From Acinetobacter sp. ANC 5054 (GTDB taxonomy: Bacteria > Pseudomonadota > Gammaproteobacteria > Pseudomonadales > Moraxellaceae): a stretch of 64,000 bases of DNA. The position numbers were made by a program, and so were the translations under genes. The stretch spans positions 124,001 through 188,000 of the forward strand of contig NZ_NEGG01000001.1 of NCBI RefSeq assembly GCF_002135295.1. Direction: 5' to 3'. Numbering within the stretch: position 1 is the stretch's first letter; the number at the start of each line of letters is the position of its first letter. The notes beneath the pieces were generated by a model. It did no database searches. It was not told the DNA's origin and worked only from the letters and a program-made list of their open reading frames with translations. This document shows positions 36,985 to 46,798 of the stretch, one piece after another.

Positions 36985-37929
36985 ATGTCTAACGAGAATC
37001 AATCGGCTACCCCTACACCTGAGTCGGCACAAACTACAGACAAAGTGAGTCCATTCTTAACTGAGCCATTACCGCAAGGCACAGCACAAGGTCAGCAACA
37101 ATCATTAGAACAACGCCTGACAGATACGCCTGTGACTGGTTCAGTACCGAAATATAATCTTCCACGTGGTGCCAATACTGGCAACGTCGGTGCGACCACA
37201 CACTTTGGCTATCAAACTGTAAGCAGTGAAGATAAAGCGCAAAAAGTGGCTGAAGTTTTCCACTCTGTAGCAAGCAAATACGACATCATGAATGACTTAA
37301 TGTCATTTGGTATTCACCGTCTTTGGAAACGCTTCGCGATTAACATGTCAGGTGTTCGCCGTGGTCAACATGTCTTGGACATCGCAGGCGGTACAGGCGA
37401 TTTAGCTAAAGTATTTAGCCGTGAAGTTGGCCCTACAGGTCATGTCGTGCTTTCAGACATTAACGAATCAATGCTCAACGTCGGTCGTGACCGTCTTATC
37501 GATGCGGGTTGTACCAACGTCGATTTCGTTTTGGCCAATGCGGAAACTTTAGAGCCATTTGCTGACAATAGCTTTGACTTGCTCACAATTTCATTCGGTC
37601 TACGTAACGTAACAGATAAAGACGCGGCACTTGCTGCGATGTACCGCGTGCTTAAGCCAGGTGGTCGCTTATTGGTTCTCGAATTTTCAAAACCTGTGTT
37701 TGAACCATTTTCAAAACTATATGACATGTACTCGTTTACTGCGCTGCCAATTATGGGTAAGTTGATTGCAAACGATTCTGAAAGCTATAAATACCTTGCT
37801 GAATCAATTCGTATGCACCCAGACCAACGCACCCTCAAAGGTATGATGGAAAATGCTGGCTTCCAAAACTGTGACTACCACAACCTCACTGGTGGTATCG
37901 TTGCAGTACACCGTGGTTTCAAACTTTAA
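36985..37929 (+). CDS. ubiE: Ubiquinone/menaquinone C-methyltransferase UbiE
   Basis: 314 residues from [18 protein letters not shown]-dependent methyltransferase acting on the benzoquinol ring. The core shows [17 protein letters not shown] (SAM motif I), [32 protein letters not shown] motif and [10 protein letters not shown]. About 60 low-complexity residues rich in Gln, Thr and Pro precede the usual family start near [18 protein letters not shown] lies 8 bases before the ATG at 36985; the frame upstream of it is not supported. First gene of ubiE-ubiJ-ubiB. Confidence 0.95.
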   Translation: MSNENQSATPTPESAQTTDKVSPFLTEPLPQGTAQGQQQSLEQRLTDTPVTGSVPKYNLPRGANTGNVGATTHFGYQTVSSEDKAQKVAEVFHSVASKYDIMNDLMSFGIHRLWKRFAINMSGVRRGQHVLDIAGGTGDLAKVFSREVGPTGHVVLSDINESMLNVGRDRLIDAGCTNVDFVLANAETLEPFADNSFDLLTISFGLRNVTDKDAALAAMYRVLKPGGRLLVLEFSKPVFEPFSKLYDMYSFTALPIMGKLIANDSESYKYLAESIRMHPDQRTLKGMMENAGFQNCDYHNLTGGIVAVHRGFKL

Positions 37930-37945
37930 TACCGCGGGCTGAACT

Positions 37946-38614
37946 ATGTGGTCGATTCTAGCACTCGGTGCAGTTGAACGATTAATTCATCATGTGATTG
38001 ATTTGGATGCGATTACCCGCATCCAGCTCAATGAGCTACAAGGTAAAATGCTGCGTGTGGTGATTGATTCACCGCAACTCTCAGTCGATGTATTTTTTGA
38101 TGACCAAAAGGTTCGCCTTGAACCTACCGCAACAGGTCATAGTGAATCTGCATCGATTTTTGAACAGCGTCCTTTCGATCAGCAAAATCAAGCCACCAAT
38201 GCGACAGCAACACTGCATGTCAAAACTGTGGTTGAGCTGTTCAAACTACTGCTTGCGGATGATGTCGGCAATATTCCACTGCAAGGTGATTATCACTTAT
38301 TGCAGGATATTCAGCGCATCATGCAACTAGCTGAGCCCGATTTAGCATCACACCTGAGCCCTTGGATTGGTCCAAGCCTTGCGCATGAAATTGGTAAGCT
38401 GCAACTTGCACCAAAACAACTCAAACAAACACTACAAAGCCATCTATTCTTTGCAGAAGATGCGCTCAAGGAAGATTCAGGTTTATTTGCCCCACGTTGG
38501 CAAATGGATGATCTCAATCAAGACACCCGTATTTTGAATCAAAATTTGGACCGTGCAGAAGCGAAAATTCAGCAATTGCAAAGCCAAATTGACTCATTAC
38601 AAGACAACACTTAA
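37946..38614 (+). CDS. ubiJ: Ubiquinone biosynthesis accessory factor UbiJ (SCP2 domain)
   Basis: 222 residues. The N-terminal SCP2-like lipid-binding domain (about 10-125) includes LQGKMLRVVIDSPQLSVDVFF, and the C-terminus is a coiled coil (NQDTRILNQNLDRAEAKIQQLQSQIDSLQ). UbiJ is part of the cytosolic ubiquinone-synthesis complex with UbiK and holds intermediates. It lies 16 bases after ubiE and 18 before ubiB. Confidence 0.9.
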   Translation: MWSILALGAVERLIHHVIDLDAITRIQLNELQGKMLRVVIDSPQLSVDVFFDDQKVRLEPTATGHSESASIFEQRPFDQQNQATNATATLHVKTVVELFKLLLADDVGNIPLQGDYHLLQDIQRIMQLAEPDLASHLSPWIGPSLAHEIGKLQLAPKQLKQTLQSHLFFAEDALKEDSGLFAPRWQMDDLNQDTRILNQNLDRAEAKIQQLQSQIDSLQDNT

Positions 38615-38632
38615 GACTAGGTATTTACAGAT

Positions 38633-40252
38633 ATGATTCCGCACGTTTCACGTTTACTCGACCTTTGGCGCATTGCTGCGCACTATAGACTCGACACGTT
38701 GTTTCCTGCGGAAGAATTACCTGAAAAAGCCCGACATATTCTGTCTTTTATTCGTATGCACCCTGCTGCATGGTCGAGCCGCGAGCGAAAAAATCCGCTC
38801 AAGCTCAAAGAAGCCATGGAAGAAATGGGGCCGCTGGCGATTAAGCTTGGGCAGTTGTTGTCAACCCGTCGTGACTTGATTCCACCTGAAGTTTTACAAC
38901 AGCTGGTCATGCTACAAGACCGTGTAAAACCGTTCAGTAATGATGTCGCAAAAATGCGCGTCCAAGAATCACTTAAAGCCGATATCAATACCCTGTTTGC
39001 ACGTTTCGATGAGCAGCCCTTAGCGGCAGCATCCATTGCTCAAGTCCATACCGCAGCTTTACATGATGGTCGTGAAGTTGTGGTCAAAGTCACCCGTCCA
39101 AACATTCGCAATCAAATTCTGCAAGATTTTGAAATTTTAGAATGGCTCGGTGAGTTTCTTGAAAAGCGTTTAGAAGCAGCCCGCGCTCTGCATTTGTCTG
39201 AAATTATTCAGGACTATCGTCAGATCATTCTGAATGAACTCGATTTGACTTTAGAAGCAGACAATACTCGCCGTATGCGTCACTATTTCACCGGTTCAAG
39301 CATGATGTACGTGCCTGAAGTCTACATGGACAGCCGTGATGTCATGGTGGAAGAGCGCATTACGGGTGTACCAATTTCAGACATTACGACTTTTGATCGT
39401 TTAGGCATGGATCGCAAAGATTTGGCTGAAAAAGGTCTGACCATTTTCTTTACCCAAGTATTCCGCGACAACTTCTTCCATGCCGACATGCATCCGGGTA
39501 ATGTATTTGTCGAAACCATTAATCCAGCCAATCCTCGCTTTATTGCCTTGGACTGCGCGATTATGGGTGAACTGTCAAAGCACGACCAGATGACTGTTGC
39601 ACGCATGTTGCTCGCTGTTATGAACAGCGACTTTATGCAGCTGATTCAGATTGTGCATCAAGCGGGCTGGATTCCACCAGGCACAGATCAAGATGCTTTG
39701 GCACGTGAAATGCGCCGTACGGTTGGACCGATGGTGTCTAAACCAATGCATGAATTGGACTTTGCTGGCATCCTGATTCAGGTCATGGACATTGCCCGCC
39801 GTTTCCATTTAGAAATTCCACCACAACTGATGTTGCTACTCAAAACTTTGGTGCATGTGGAAGGTTTAGGTACAGATCTATATCCAGAGCTGGATATTTG
39901 GAGTTTGGCGAAACCAATTTTGACGGATTGGATCAAAGCCCAAATGAATCCGCAGAAAAACCTCAAAGAACTCGGTCAGAAAATTCCTGACTTACTTTTA
40001 GGTGCGCAAGATTTACCAACCTTGATGATTGATAGCCTGAATGGTTTAAAAAATCAGTCGGCTTGGCATGCTAAACAACTCAACGAACTACAAAGCATGC
40101 GCCTACAAATGGAACATCAGCAAAAGCGCAGTTGGGTCTTTGGCAGCATCATGGCGATATTCTTGTCGATTGCGATTATTTCACCGTGGTATGTGTCGAT
40201 TATTTTAATTGCCCTTTCTAGTCTGTTGGCTGTTTGGCGTGTATTTAAATAA
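38633..40252 (+). CDS. ubiB: Ubiquinone biosynthesis kinase-like protein UbiB
   Basis: 539 residues. ABC1/ADCK atypical kinase-like fold with the family KxGQ motif in AIKLGQLLSTRRDLIPPEV, the Ala-rich nucleotide loop AAASIAQVHTA, the Lys of VVVKVTRP, HADMHPGNVF and the catalytic DCA (ALDCAIMGE). Two C-terminal helices anchor it in the inner membrane (SWVFGSIMAIFLSIAIISPW). Last gene of the ubi cluster. Confidence 0.95.
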   Translation: MIPHVSRLLDLWRIAAHYRLDTLFPAEELPEKARHILSFIRMHPAAWSSRERKNPLKLKEAMEEMGPLAIKLGQLLSTRRDLIPPEVLQQLVMLQDRVKPFSNDVAKMRVQESLKADINTLFARFDEQPLAAASIAQVHTAALHDGREVVVKVTRPNIRNQILQDFEILEWLGEFLEKRLEAARALHLSEIIQDYRQIILNELDLTLEADNTRRMRHYFTGSSMMYVPEVYMDSRDVMVEERITGVPISDITTFDRLGMDRKDLAEKGLTIFFTQVFRDNFFHADMHPGNVFVETINPANPRFIALDCAIMGELSKHDQMTVARMLLAVMNSDFMQLIQIVHQAGWIPPGTDQDALAREMRRTVGPMVSKPMHELDFAGILIQVMDIARRFHLEIPPQLMLLLKTLVHVEGLGTDLYPELDIWSLAKPILTDWIKAQMNPQKNLKELGQKIPDLLLGAQDLPTLMIDSLNGLKNQSAWHAKQLNELQSMRLQMEHQQKRSWVFGSIMAIFLSIAIISPWYVSIILIALSSLLAVWRVFK

Positions 40253-40273
40253 ATACTTTACTAGATGCAAAAA

Positions 40274-40297
40274 AGCCTGATTCCTCAGACTTTTTTT
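40274..40297 (+). terminator. ubi cluster terminator
   Basis: AGCCTGA, loop TTCC, TCAGACT (one mismatch), then seven T. Confidence 0.85.
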
Positions 40298-40503
40298 ATG
40301 CAATAACGAAACTATTGCCCCCCCTTCAAGTTTACTTTTGATGAGCTTTGGACTCTCGAAGCTACGTTTTATGTCACGAAGTACTCATGCAAAACTACAT
40401 TCAACCTATGCCATGACTCGTCAGTCATGAGTGGTAAGTTTCAGCCATTGGGTCAATTTTAAAACGCATTAGAATAACTCTACGACTGTATTTTTAATGG
40501 TTC

Positions 40504-41586
40504 ATGATGACTCAAATTTTGCAAAAACGCCCACCTTCTTTGAATATACGTGCTGGTCATTTGGCACGCCAATTGATTGAACAAGAAGGCTTACAGGCTG
40601 CACAGGTCGATATTATTCCAGGTGCTGCGGGTGGACCAAAAGGTATTGGTATTCAAGGTCTCGACCAAGCCATTTTTGCAGATTTTTTGCCACGCACCGC
40701 ACAGCGTCGTACCTTAATAGGCTCATCAATTGGCAGTTGGCGTTTTGCCAGTATTACGGCTTGGGGGGCTATGGAAGGCACGCAGCGTCTGTCTGAACTG
40801 TATACCAATTTATCTTTCCATAAAAAAATGAGTCGCCAAGAAGTCAGTGATGTTTGCCGTGGCATGCTTATTGATTTGATTCAAGGCAAAGAAGCTGAAT
40901 TGGTGAATCATCCTGATTATCACTTGACCGTAATATCAGTCAAAGCACAGCACATTTTCCAAAGTGATAAAGCCTTGCCTCTTTTGGCTTCTGTCGCAGG
41001 AATCGTCGGTACCACAGCCATTGCACGTAAGCACAGTCGTTATTTTATGCAACGTGTGATTAGCCAACCTCAGTCAGGCACTCAATTCACCATCGGTGAT
41101 GATGGTTTTACCACGCATTATCACGCCTTAACCGAACAGAGCGTGACACCGTGGTTAATGGCTTCGGCATCTATTCCGGGCATTATGGCGGCGATTCGCG
41201 ACATTCCTGATGTTCCTCAAGGGAGCTACCGTGATGGTGGTTTAATTGATTATCACATTGACCTACCTTTCCAAAGTAAAGGTATCGTGCTGTATCCACA
41301 TTTTACTGACAGCATTACCCCAGGTTGGTTTGATAAATTATTTAAACGCCAAGCCAATCCAGAAAATCAAGCGCGGACTTTGTTGCTCTCACCTTCACAA
41401 GCCTACTTGGACAGTTTACCTTTAGGTCGCCTGCCAGACCGCAAGGACTTTAACCTCAAAGGTTTAGACAATGCGCAGCGGATTCGAATGTGGAATCAAT
41501 GTGTGGCAGAAAGTCAGCGTATGGGTGATGAATTTTTAGAAATGTTAGAGAAGCAGAATTTCCCCGCGTTTATGCAAGCACTCTAA
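40504..41586 (+). CDS. Patatin-like phospholipase
   Basis: 360 residues. Patatin fold with a Ser-Asp dyad: oxyanion loop PGAAGGPKG (about 38-47), nucleophile Ser75 in GSSIGSW, and Asp244 in YRDGGLIDY. It probably cleaves acyl chains from phospholipids or other lipids. No signal peptide, so cytosolic or membrane-peripheral. It stands alone after the ubi cluster; the upstream gap (40300-40503) shows a CATGACT/AGTCATG hairpin near 40422 and a weak promoter-like pair before the gene. Confidence 0.82.
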   Translation: MMTQILQKRPPSLNIRAGHLARQLIEQEGLQAAQVDIIPGAAGGPKGIGIQGLDQAIFADFLPRTAQRRTLIGSSIGSWRFASITAWGAMEGTQRLSELYTNLSFHKKMSRQEVSDVCRGMLIDLIQGKEAELVNHPDYHLTVISVKAQHIFQSDKALPLLASVAGIVGTTAIARKHSRYFMQRVISQPQSGTQFTIGDDGFTTHYHALTEQSVTPWLMASASIPGIMAAIRDIPDVPQGSYRDGGLIDYHIDLPFQSKGIVLYPHFTDSITPGWFDKLFKRQANPENQARTLLLSPSQAYLDSLPLGRLPDRKDFNLKGLDNAQRIRMWNQCVAESQRMGDEFLEMLEKQNFPAFMQAL

Positions 41587-41658
41587 GATTACAGTAATCA
41601 ATCGGATGCCGCGCTATAATGCTGCGCATAATGTTGGGTTTTGAATTAGTTTAGATTT

Positions 41659-41973
41659 ATGCGGATTTTTTTGATTTTTGTGCAGTATGCCTGCATTGCT
41701 TTTGCACTGTTCCTTGCTTATCAAGTCACAACGGCTTTAATGAGTGGAACATACGACTTAATGGAAATGGTGGCAGATGTCGGAACCATTTTAATCTGTA
41801 TCGACCTCGCTGTATTTTTATTTAGCACCAAGACCAAACAAGGCATTAGCCTTGAAGAATATGCCAAACAGCTAGAGCAACCACCTTCAAAATTAGTCTA
41901 CGTGACTCGTAAATTGGGTCATCTGGGTATTTTGCTGATTATTACCAGTTGGATCGTACCGATGATTCGCTAA
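41659..41973 (+). CDS. Small three-helix membrane protein, unknown function
   Basis: 104 residues. Hydrophobic segments at about 2-28, 38-56 (VADVGTILICIDLAVFLF) and 86-102 (LGHLGILLIITSWIVPMI), with a basic/charged loop (KTKQGISLEEYAKQLEQPPS) between the last two. No family recognised. It ends just before the first of two identical terminator repeats. Confidence 0.7.
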   Translation: MRIFLIFVQYACIAFALFLAYQVTTALMSGTYDLMEMVADVGTILICIDLAVFLFSTKTKQGISLEEYAKQLEQPPSKLVYVTRKLGHLGILLIITSWIVPMIR

Positions 41974-41986
41974 GCAATTTTAAGCA

Positions 41987-42018
41987 ATAAAAAAACCTCC
42001 CAAATGGGAGGTTTTTTT
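41987..42018. repeat. 32-base direct repeat (terminator hairpin), left copy
   Basis: Identical over 32 bases to 44046-44077: seven A, CCTCCC, loop AAAT, GGGAGG, seven T, preceded by AT. It works as a bidirectional terminator and brackets the decayed DUF2075 gene. Confidence 0.9.
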
Positions 42019-42033
42019 TATTTTAAATCTGAA

Positions 42034-44000
42034 TTAAATCTCATCAAACCCACACTGTTTTAAATATTGATAAGTACTGTCATATAAAGCTTGTGGTCTA
42101 GTCCAATCATTCTGATCTGCTTTAGGTAAATAAATAACCATACCCTGTCTAGCTCTGGTCAATAAAACTCGATATGCATTTAACAGGTATTTCTGCTTTT
42201 CAGCTTGCCTTATATTTTGCCATCGACTGCCTTTAAAGGCTTGATATTGCCAGTATTGATCAAAGTAAAAATAATATCCCATGCCACGCAACTGTAATCT
42301 ATTTCCAAACCTTGCACATCAAACTCAGTTGCAGTATCTTCCAGGTAATAAGAAGAACGTACATCTATTTTGGAATTCAAGAACCAATCCGCAGGCGTTA
42401 TTTTATTCTTTACATCAATACCTTCGGCTTTTAAACGACGGGCACCAGAACTCGCAATAAGCCCAAAACGCTCAGAGCCCTTAGCCTTTCTTTTTAACCA
42501 CTGTTTAGCAACATTCAAATTCCGACATAGCATTATTGGATAATGCTTATACATGTTTTGATAGATATCTTTAGCAACTTCGGCCTCACCATCTAAAACA
42601 TGTTGAATCAGCTGTGAGACTTGCTCACTGCGGAATGACCGAACAGAAACATTAAGATGTAAATCTGCCTCATTTATACCATTCTCTTTGATCCATTTTT
42701 GTTGATTTGGATCTGTTAAATATACTTTTTCTTGTACGATTTTATCAGAAAAATAGAGATGCCAATCTGGGTACAAACGTTCTAATGCAGCCAACCACTC
42801 AGAAACGCCCGCTTCCCCTATATTAATTTCCTGCCCACCACCAATTAAACAAACGATCACACACCAATCTGTATGTCGATCCATTACACTGATGAGAAAT
42901 TCTGGCTCGGACATTGAAAAATTATCAATGCCCTTTTTTTGCTTCATAAAGTTAGACACTTGTTCCTTTTGCCAGGCTCTTTGAGCTTCATCAAAAATAA
43001 CGACTTTTTCGATCGGTACCTCATTTGACTTCAAATAATGATCACGAAAATGATGAATATTTTGTATAAAAGCTTTGGCTTCACGTTCTGCCTCAGATCG
43101 CGTCTTTTTTTCTGTTTATTGCTTAGCAAGTTCAACGGTATTTCGAACCAATGCTTCACGTAAAACATCAACTAGAGGACCATTTCCAGATAAAAATACA
43201 GAATGTTCTTGTTCATTTGTTTTTAAACACTGATTCGCAATATTAAGACCGGCCAATGTCTTTCCTGCACCTGGTACACCCGTTAAAAAGCAAATCGTTT
43301 TTTTATTCGTTAATTTTGCATCTTCAATAATTTGTTCGATCTTTTTCGAAGTAATCGCTAAATTTTTCGCACCGGCATCACTTCTAGAAATTTCATCCAC
43401 TGTATGACCTTGATATAGCGCTTGAGCTGCTTCAATAATTGTGGGTGTCGGTTTATAACGAGACTTAACCCACTGTTTAATATTAAGTTGAGTTAGACCA
43501 GTAAATTGATCAAGCGCTTGTTCGATTACAACCCGCAAATTTTGGGTGTTACAGCATAAAGTATCTTGATAAGTGGATACCGCTGACCATGACTGTTCAC
43601 AACTTGGAGCTTGGGTTGAAATTAAAAGAGGTATGACCCTTTGCTGATGACTACCTTCATGAAAATTCAACAAATCCAAACAATAATCTATGACCTGAGT
43701 CTTAGCATGTTGTGGGTAACTCTTTTCACCTACTTTAAATTCAATAACAAAAATTAAATTGCGTATCAAAAGAATATTATCAACACGCTTACCCATTCGT
43801 GGAATGGCGAATTCAAAAAAGATTTCTCCCTCATCTAAAAAATCCAATTGTTGTTTTAAAATCTCAATTTGTTTTAACCAGGCGTTCTTTTGTAAATCTT
43901 CCAATGCAAATTCATGCTGTAAAGCCAAAGCCCCCATAATTTGTTGTTCATTTGTATGTAAAAATTGTTGTACTGAACCCTGATAATAACTTCGTAACAT
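42034..44000 (-). pseudogene. Decayed DUF2075-type nuclease/ATPase gene
   Basis: Read through two lesions, the gene encodes about 655 residues. The N-terminal part resembles a restriction-like nuclease domain (FEFAIPRMGKRVDNILLIRN, FVIEFKVG). Walker A FLTGVPGAGKTLAGLN and Walker B VVIFDEAQRAW follow, then a C-terminal helicase-like part with GSRWQN and LLNAYRVLLTRARQGMVIYLP. Lesion 1: an in-frame TAA at 43116-43118 (AAG CAA TAA ACA) between the Walker motifs; the frame continues unchanged beyond it. Lesion 2: near 42275 the frame shifts after CVAWD; restoring one base gives W-D-x-Y-F-Y-F, as in the family. The family is often linked with phage defence or DNA metabolism. It probably makes only fragments now. 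Confidence 0.85.
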
Positions 44001-44045
44001 TTTGATCTTCTAAGTTTATTTAAGCTTTGACTGTTTTAATCTTAT

Positions 44046-44077
44046 ATAAAAAAACCTCCCAAATGGGAGGTTTTTTT
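44046..44077. repeat. 32-base direct repeat (terminator hairpin), right copy
   Basis: Identical to 41987-42018. On the minus strand it terminates tex, whose stop is 16 bases away. Confidence 0.9.
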
Positions 44078-44092
44078 ACGAGCAATTAAAGA

Positions 44093-46462
44093 TTATTTTG
44101 AACCTTTAATCCCTGCTTGAAGTAATAACGCACCTAAACCACCAATTTTATTTTCTTGTGGTTTCGCTGCTTGAGGCTTTTTATGACCTTGTGGACGGTC
44201 GCCTTGCGGGCGTGCATGTTGTGGACGTTTACCCTGAGGCTTACGCTCACCACGTTGTTCCTGATTTTGACCCTGTGCATGCTCACGACGTGGTTGACGT
44301 TGTGGTTTCGCCGCAGCAGTGCCTTCAGCACGCATCGACAAGTTAACGCGGTTACGTTCAACATCGACATTTAACACACGAACTTGGACGATTTGACCCG
44401 GTTTCACTACTTTGTGTGGATCAGAAACAAATTCATTTGCCAGCTCAGAAATATGCACTAAACCATCTTGGTGTACACCTACATCAACGAATGCGCCAAA
44501 GTTCGTCACATTGGTCACAACACCTTCAAGTTGTAAACCTTCAGTCAGTTGACCAACTTCAGTGATGTCTTCACGGAATTTTGCTGTACGGAATTCTGGA
44601 CGTGGATCACGACCCGGTTTTTCAAGCTCAGATAAAACATCTTGAATCGTTGGTAAACCAAACTGATCATTTACAAATGCTTCAGCATCTACTTGGCGGA
44701 TAATTTCAGTATTACCAATAATGTCTTTTAGCGTCGTTGCTTTTGCTTCAACAATTTTCGCAACCAGTGCATAAGACTCTGGGTGAACAGCAGATGCATC
44801 TAGTGGCTCAGAACCATCTTGAATACGTAAGAAACCTGCAGCTTGTTCAAATGTACGTTCGCCTAAACGTGGTACTTTTTTCAATCCTTGACGATTGTCA
44901 AAACGACCATTTTCTTTACGGAAATCGACAATTTGCTGTGCGATTGATTTATTCAAACCTGCGATATAACCCAAAATAGCAGAAGACGCAGTGTTTACAT
45001 CCACACCGACTGAGTTCACACAGTCTTCAACCACCGCTTCAAGTGTTTTTGCTAAACCAGTTTGGTTCACATCGTGTTGGTACTGACCCACACCAATGGA
45101 TTTAGGATCAATTTTTACAAGCTCTGCAAGTGGATCTTGCAGACGACGAGCAATCGACACTGCACCACGAATCGAAACATCTAGCTCTGGCAATTCTTGA
45201 GATGCCAATTCAGATGCTGAATAAACTGATGCGCCTGCTTCAGAGACAGAAACACGGATCAAATTCAGATCTGTATTTTCAGCCATCATTTCAGCTACAA
45301 CCGCTTCTGTTTCACGGCTCGCTGTACCATTACCAATCGCAATCAGTTCAACATTGAACTCACGGCATAGACGTGCAAGTTCAGCAATCGAACCTGCTTT
45401 ATCTTCTTTTGGTGCAAATGGATAAATTGTGCTGTGTGCCAGTACATCACCTGATGCATTCACCACAGCCAATTTCACGCCTGTACGGATGCCAGGGTCA
45501 ACGCCTAATGTGCAACGTGCGCCTGCTGGAGCAGATAGCAATAAATGACGGAGATTTTCAGCAAACACGTCCATTGCTTCAGATTCAGCTGCCAAACGTT
45601 TTTCAGTCAATAAAGAATGTTCAATTGCAGGACGAACTTTACCGAGCCAGAATAATTTTGCAGTTTGTTTTAAGAAATCTGCACGTGCTTGTGGCTGTGC
45701 TGTTTCTAAATTGTATTCAGTTTCAATACGTGCCAATGGTGCATCATCTTGACCATCTACTTTTAAGCCCAAGACATTTTCTTGACGACCACGGAGCATT
45801 GCCAATAAACGATGTGACGGTACTTTATTTAAACTTTCAGAGAAATCGAAGTAATCACGGAATTTCTTACCGACTTCTTTTTTCTCATCACTTGCCACTA
45901 AACTTTTTAACGATGCTGTTTTTGCAAATGTCGATTTAAGTTCAGTGGTTAGCGAAATATTTTGTGCCCAATCATCAATTAAAATGTGTTGAACAGCATC
46001 TAACTGACTTTCTGCATCAGGATAGTCTTCATGACTAAAACCGGCCAAAGCTTCTGTTGGGTCAATCGCTTCAGCAAAGATTTTTTCAGCGATTGGGCCT
46101 AAACCTGCTTCTTTAGCTTTAAATGATTTGCTAGTACGTTTTGGACGGTACGGCGCGTAAATTTCTTCTAGCGCATTTTTTGTTTCCGCTGCGTTTACGC
46201 GAGCCAATAAATCATCAGAAAGTTTTTCTTGTTCTTTTAGAGATTCGATCACCTTTTCACGGCGCTCAAATAAATCACGCAGGTAAGCCAAACGTGTATC
46301 AAGCTGACGTAATTGAGTATCGTCCAAACCTTGCGTCACTTCTTTACGGTAACGTGCGATAAATGGAACACTGGCACCCTCATCAATGAGCTTGATGGCA
46401 GCTTCAATTTGATTTGGACGTACGGCAATTTCTTTTGCCAACTGCTGAACTAAGTCAGTCAT
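44093..46462 (-). CDS. tex: RNA-binding transcription accessory protein Tex
   Basis: 789 residues from MTDLVQQLAKEIAVRP. N-terminal Tex domain, YqgF-like RNase H fold (about 320-450, TLGVDPGIRTGVKLAVV), helix-hairpin-helix repeats (about 490-560), and an S1 RNA-binding domain (about 640-715, EGVVTNVTNFGAFVDVGVHQDGLVHIS). A disordered tail follows, rich in Gln, Arg, Pro and Lys (PQGKRPQHARPQGDRPQGHKK type repeats), longer than in E. coli. The Met at 46462 matches the family start. The gene is divergent from ompR. Confidence 0.95.
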   Translation of the reverse strand: MTDLVQQLAKEIAVRPNQIEAAIKLIDEGASVPFIARYRKEVTQGLDDTQLRQLDTRLAYLRDLFERREKVIESLKEQEKLSDDLLARVNAAETKNALEEIYAPYRPKRTSKSFKAKEAGLGPIAEKIFAEAIDPTEALAGFSHEDYPDAESQLDAVQHILIDDWAQNISLTTELKSTFAKTASLKSLVASDEKKEVGKKFRDYFDFSESLNKVPSHRLLAMLRGRQENVLGLKVDGQDDAPLARIETEYNLETAQPQARADFLKQTAKLFWLGKVRPAIEHSLLTEKRLAAESEAMDVFAENLRHLLLSAPAGARCTLGVDPGIRTGVKLAVVNASGDVLAHSTIYPFAPKEDKAGSIAELARLCREFNVELIAIGNGTASRETEAVVAEMMAENTDLNLIRVSVSEAGASVYSASELASQELPELDVSIRGAVSIARRLQDPLAELVKIDPKSIGVGQYQHDVNQTGLAKTLEAVVEDCVNSVGVDVNTASSAILGYIAGLNKSIAQQIVDFRKENGRFDNRQGLKKVPRLGERTFEQAAGFLRIQDGSEPLDASAVHPESYALVAKIVEAKATTLKDIIGNTEIIRQVDAEAFVNDQFGLPTIQDVLSELEKPGRDPRPEFRTAKFREDITEVGQLTEGLQLEGVVTNVTNFGAFVDVGVHQDGLVHISELANEFVSDPHKVVKPGQIVQVRVLNVDVERNRVNLSMRAEGTAAAKPQRQPRREHAQGQNQEQRGERKPQGKRPQHARPQGDRPQGHKKPQAAKPQENKIGGLGALLLQAGIKGSK

Positions 46463-46701
46463 CGTATTAGATCCCTGCAAGGATAAGTTCTAAAAGCCAT
46501 GATTATAAAGACCAAGACCATAAAATCCACAATTGTTTTTATAAATTTATTCTTGGTTTTTAATGCCAATTCACTTCAATTACACATTTTTTTACTAAAA
46601 TGACTATGAAACAGCAAATTAGCGCACACAATGAGGCAAAGATGATTCGTACAACATGTATACATTTGGTATCTATGTCTTGATTTTCACTGCAATATTT
46701 G

Positions 46702-46729
46702 TTGCTTTAGAGCATGGTAAATCTATATA
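46702..46729 (+). promoter_or_regulatory. Candidate ompR promoter
   Basis: TTGCTT (46702-46707), 16-base spacer, TATATA (46724-46729), about 70 bases before the ompR ATG. The rest of the tex-ompR gap (46463-46798) is AT-rich with no other clear feature. Confidence 0.5.
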
Positions 46730-46798
46730 AATGAATCGTATACTCAAATTGAAATCGACTTTTGTTTACGATGACAATAAAGAATAAAGGAGCACGTC

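Noticed and set aside
42034..44000. A functional three-gene defence operon
   Set aside because: The three open segments are one family protein split by an in-frame stop and a one-base shift; conserved motifs continue across the breaks.
45373..45939. 188-codon plus-strand frame inside tex
   Set aside because: Antisense shadow of a well-supported conserved gene; composition low-complexity and no ribosome site.
46731..46787. 18-codon upstream frame before ompR
   Set aside because: No ribosome site, and its ATG lies at or before the likely transcription start.
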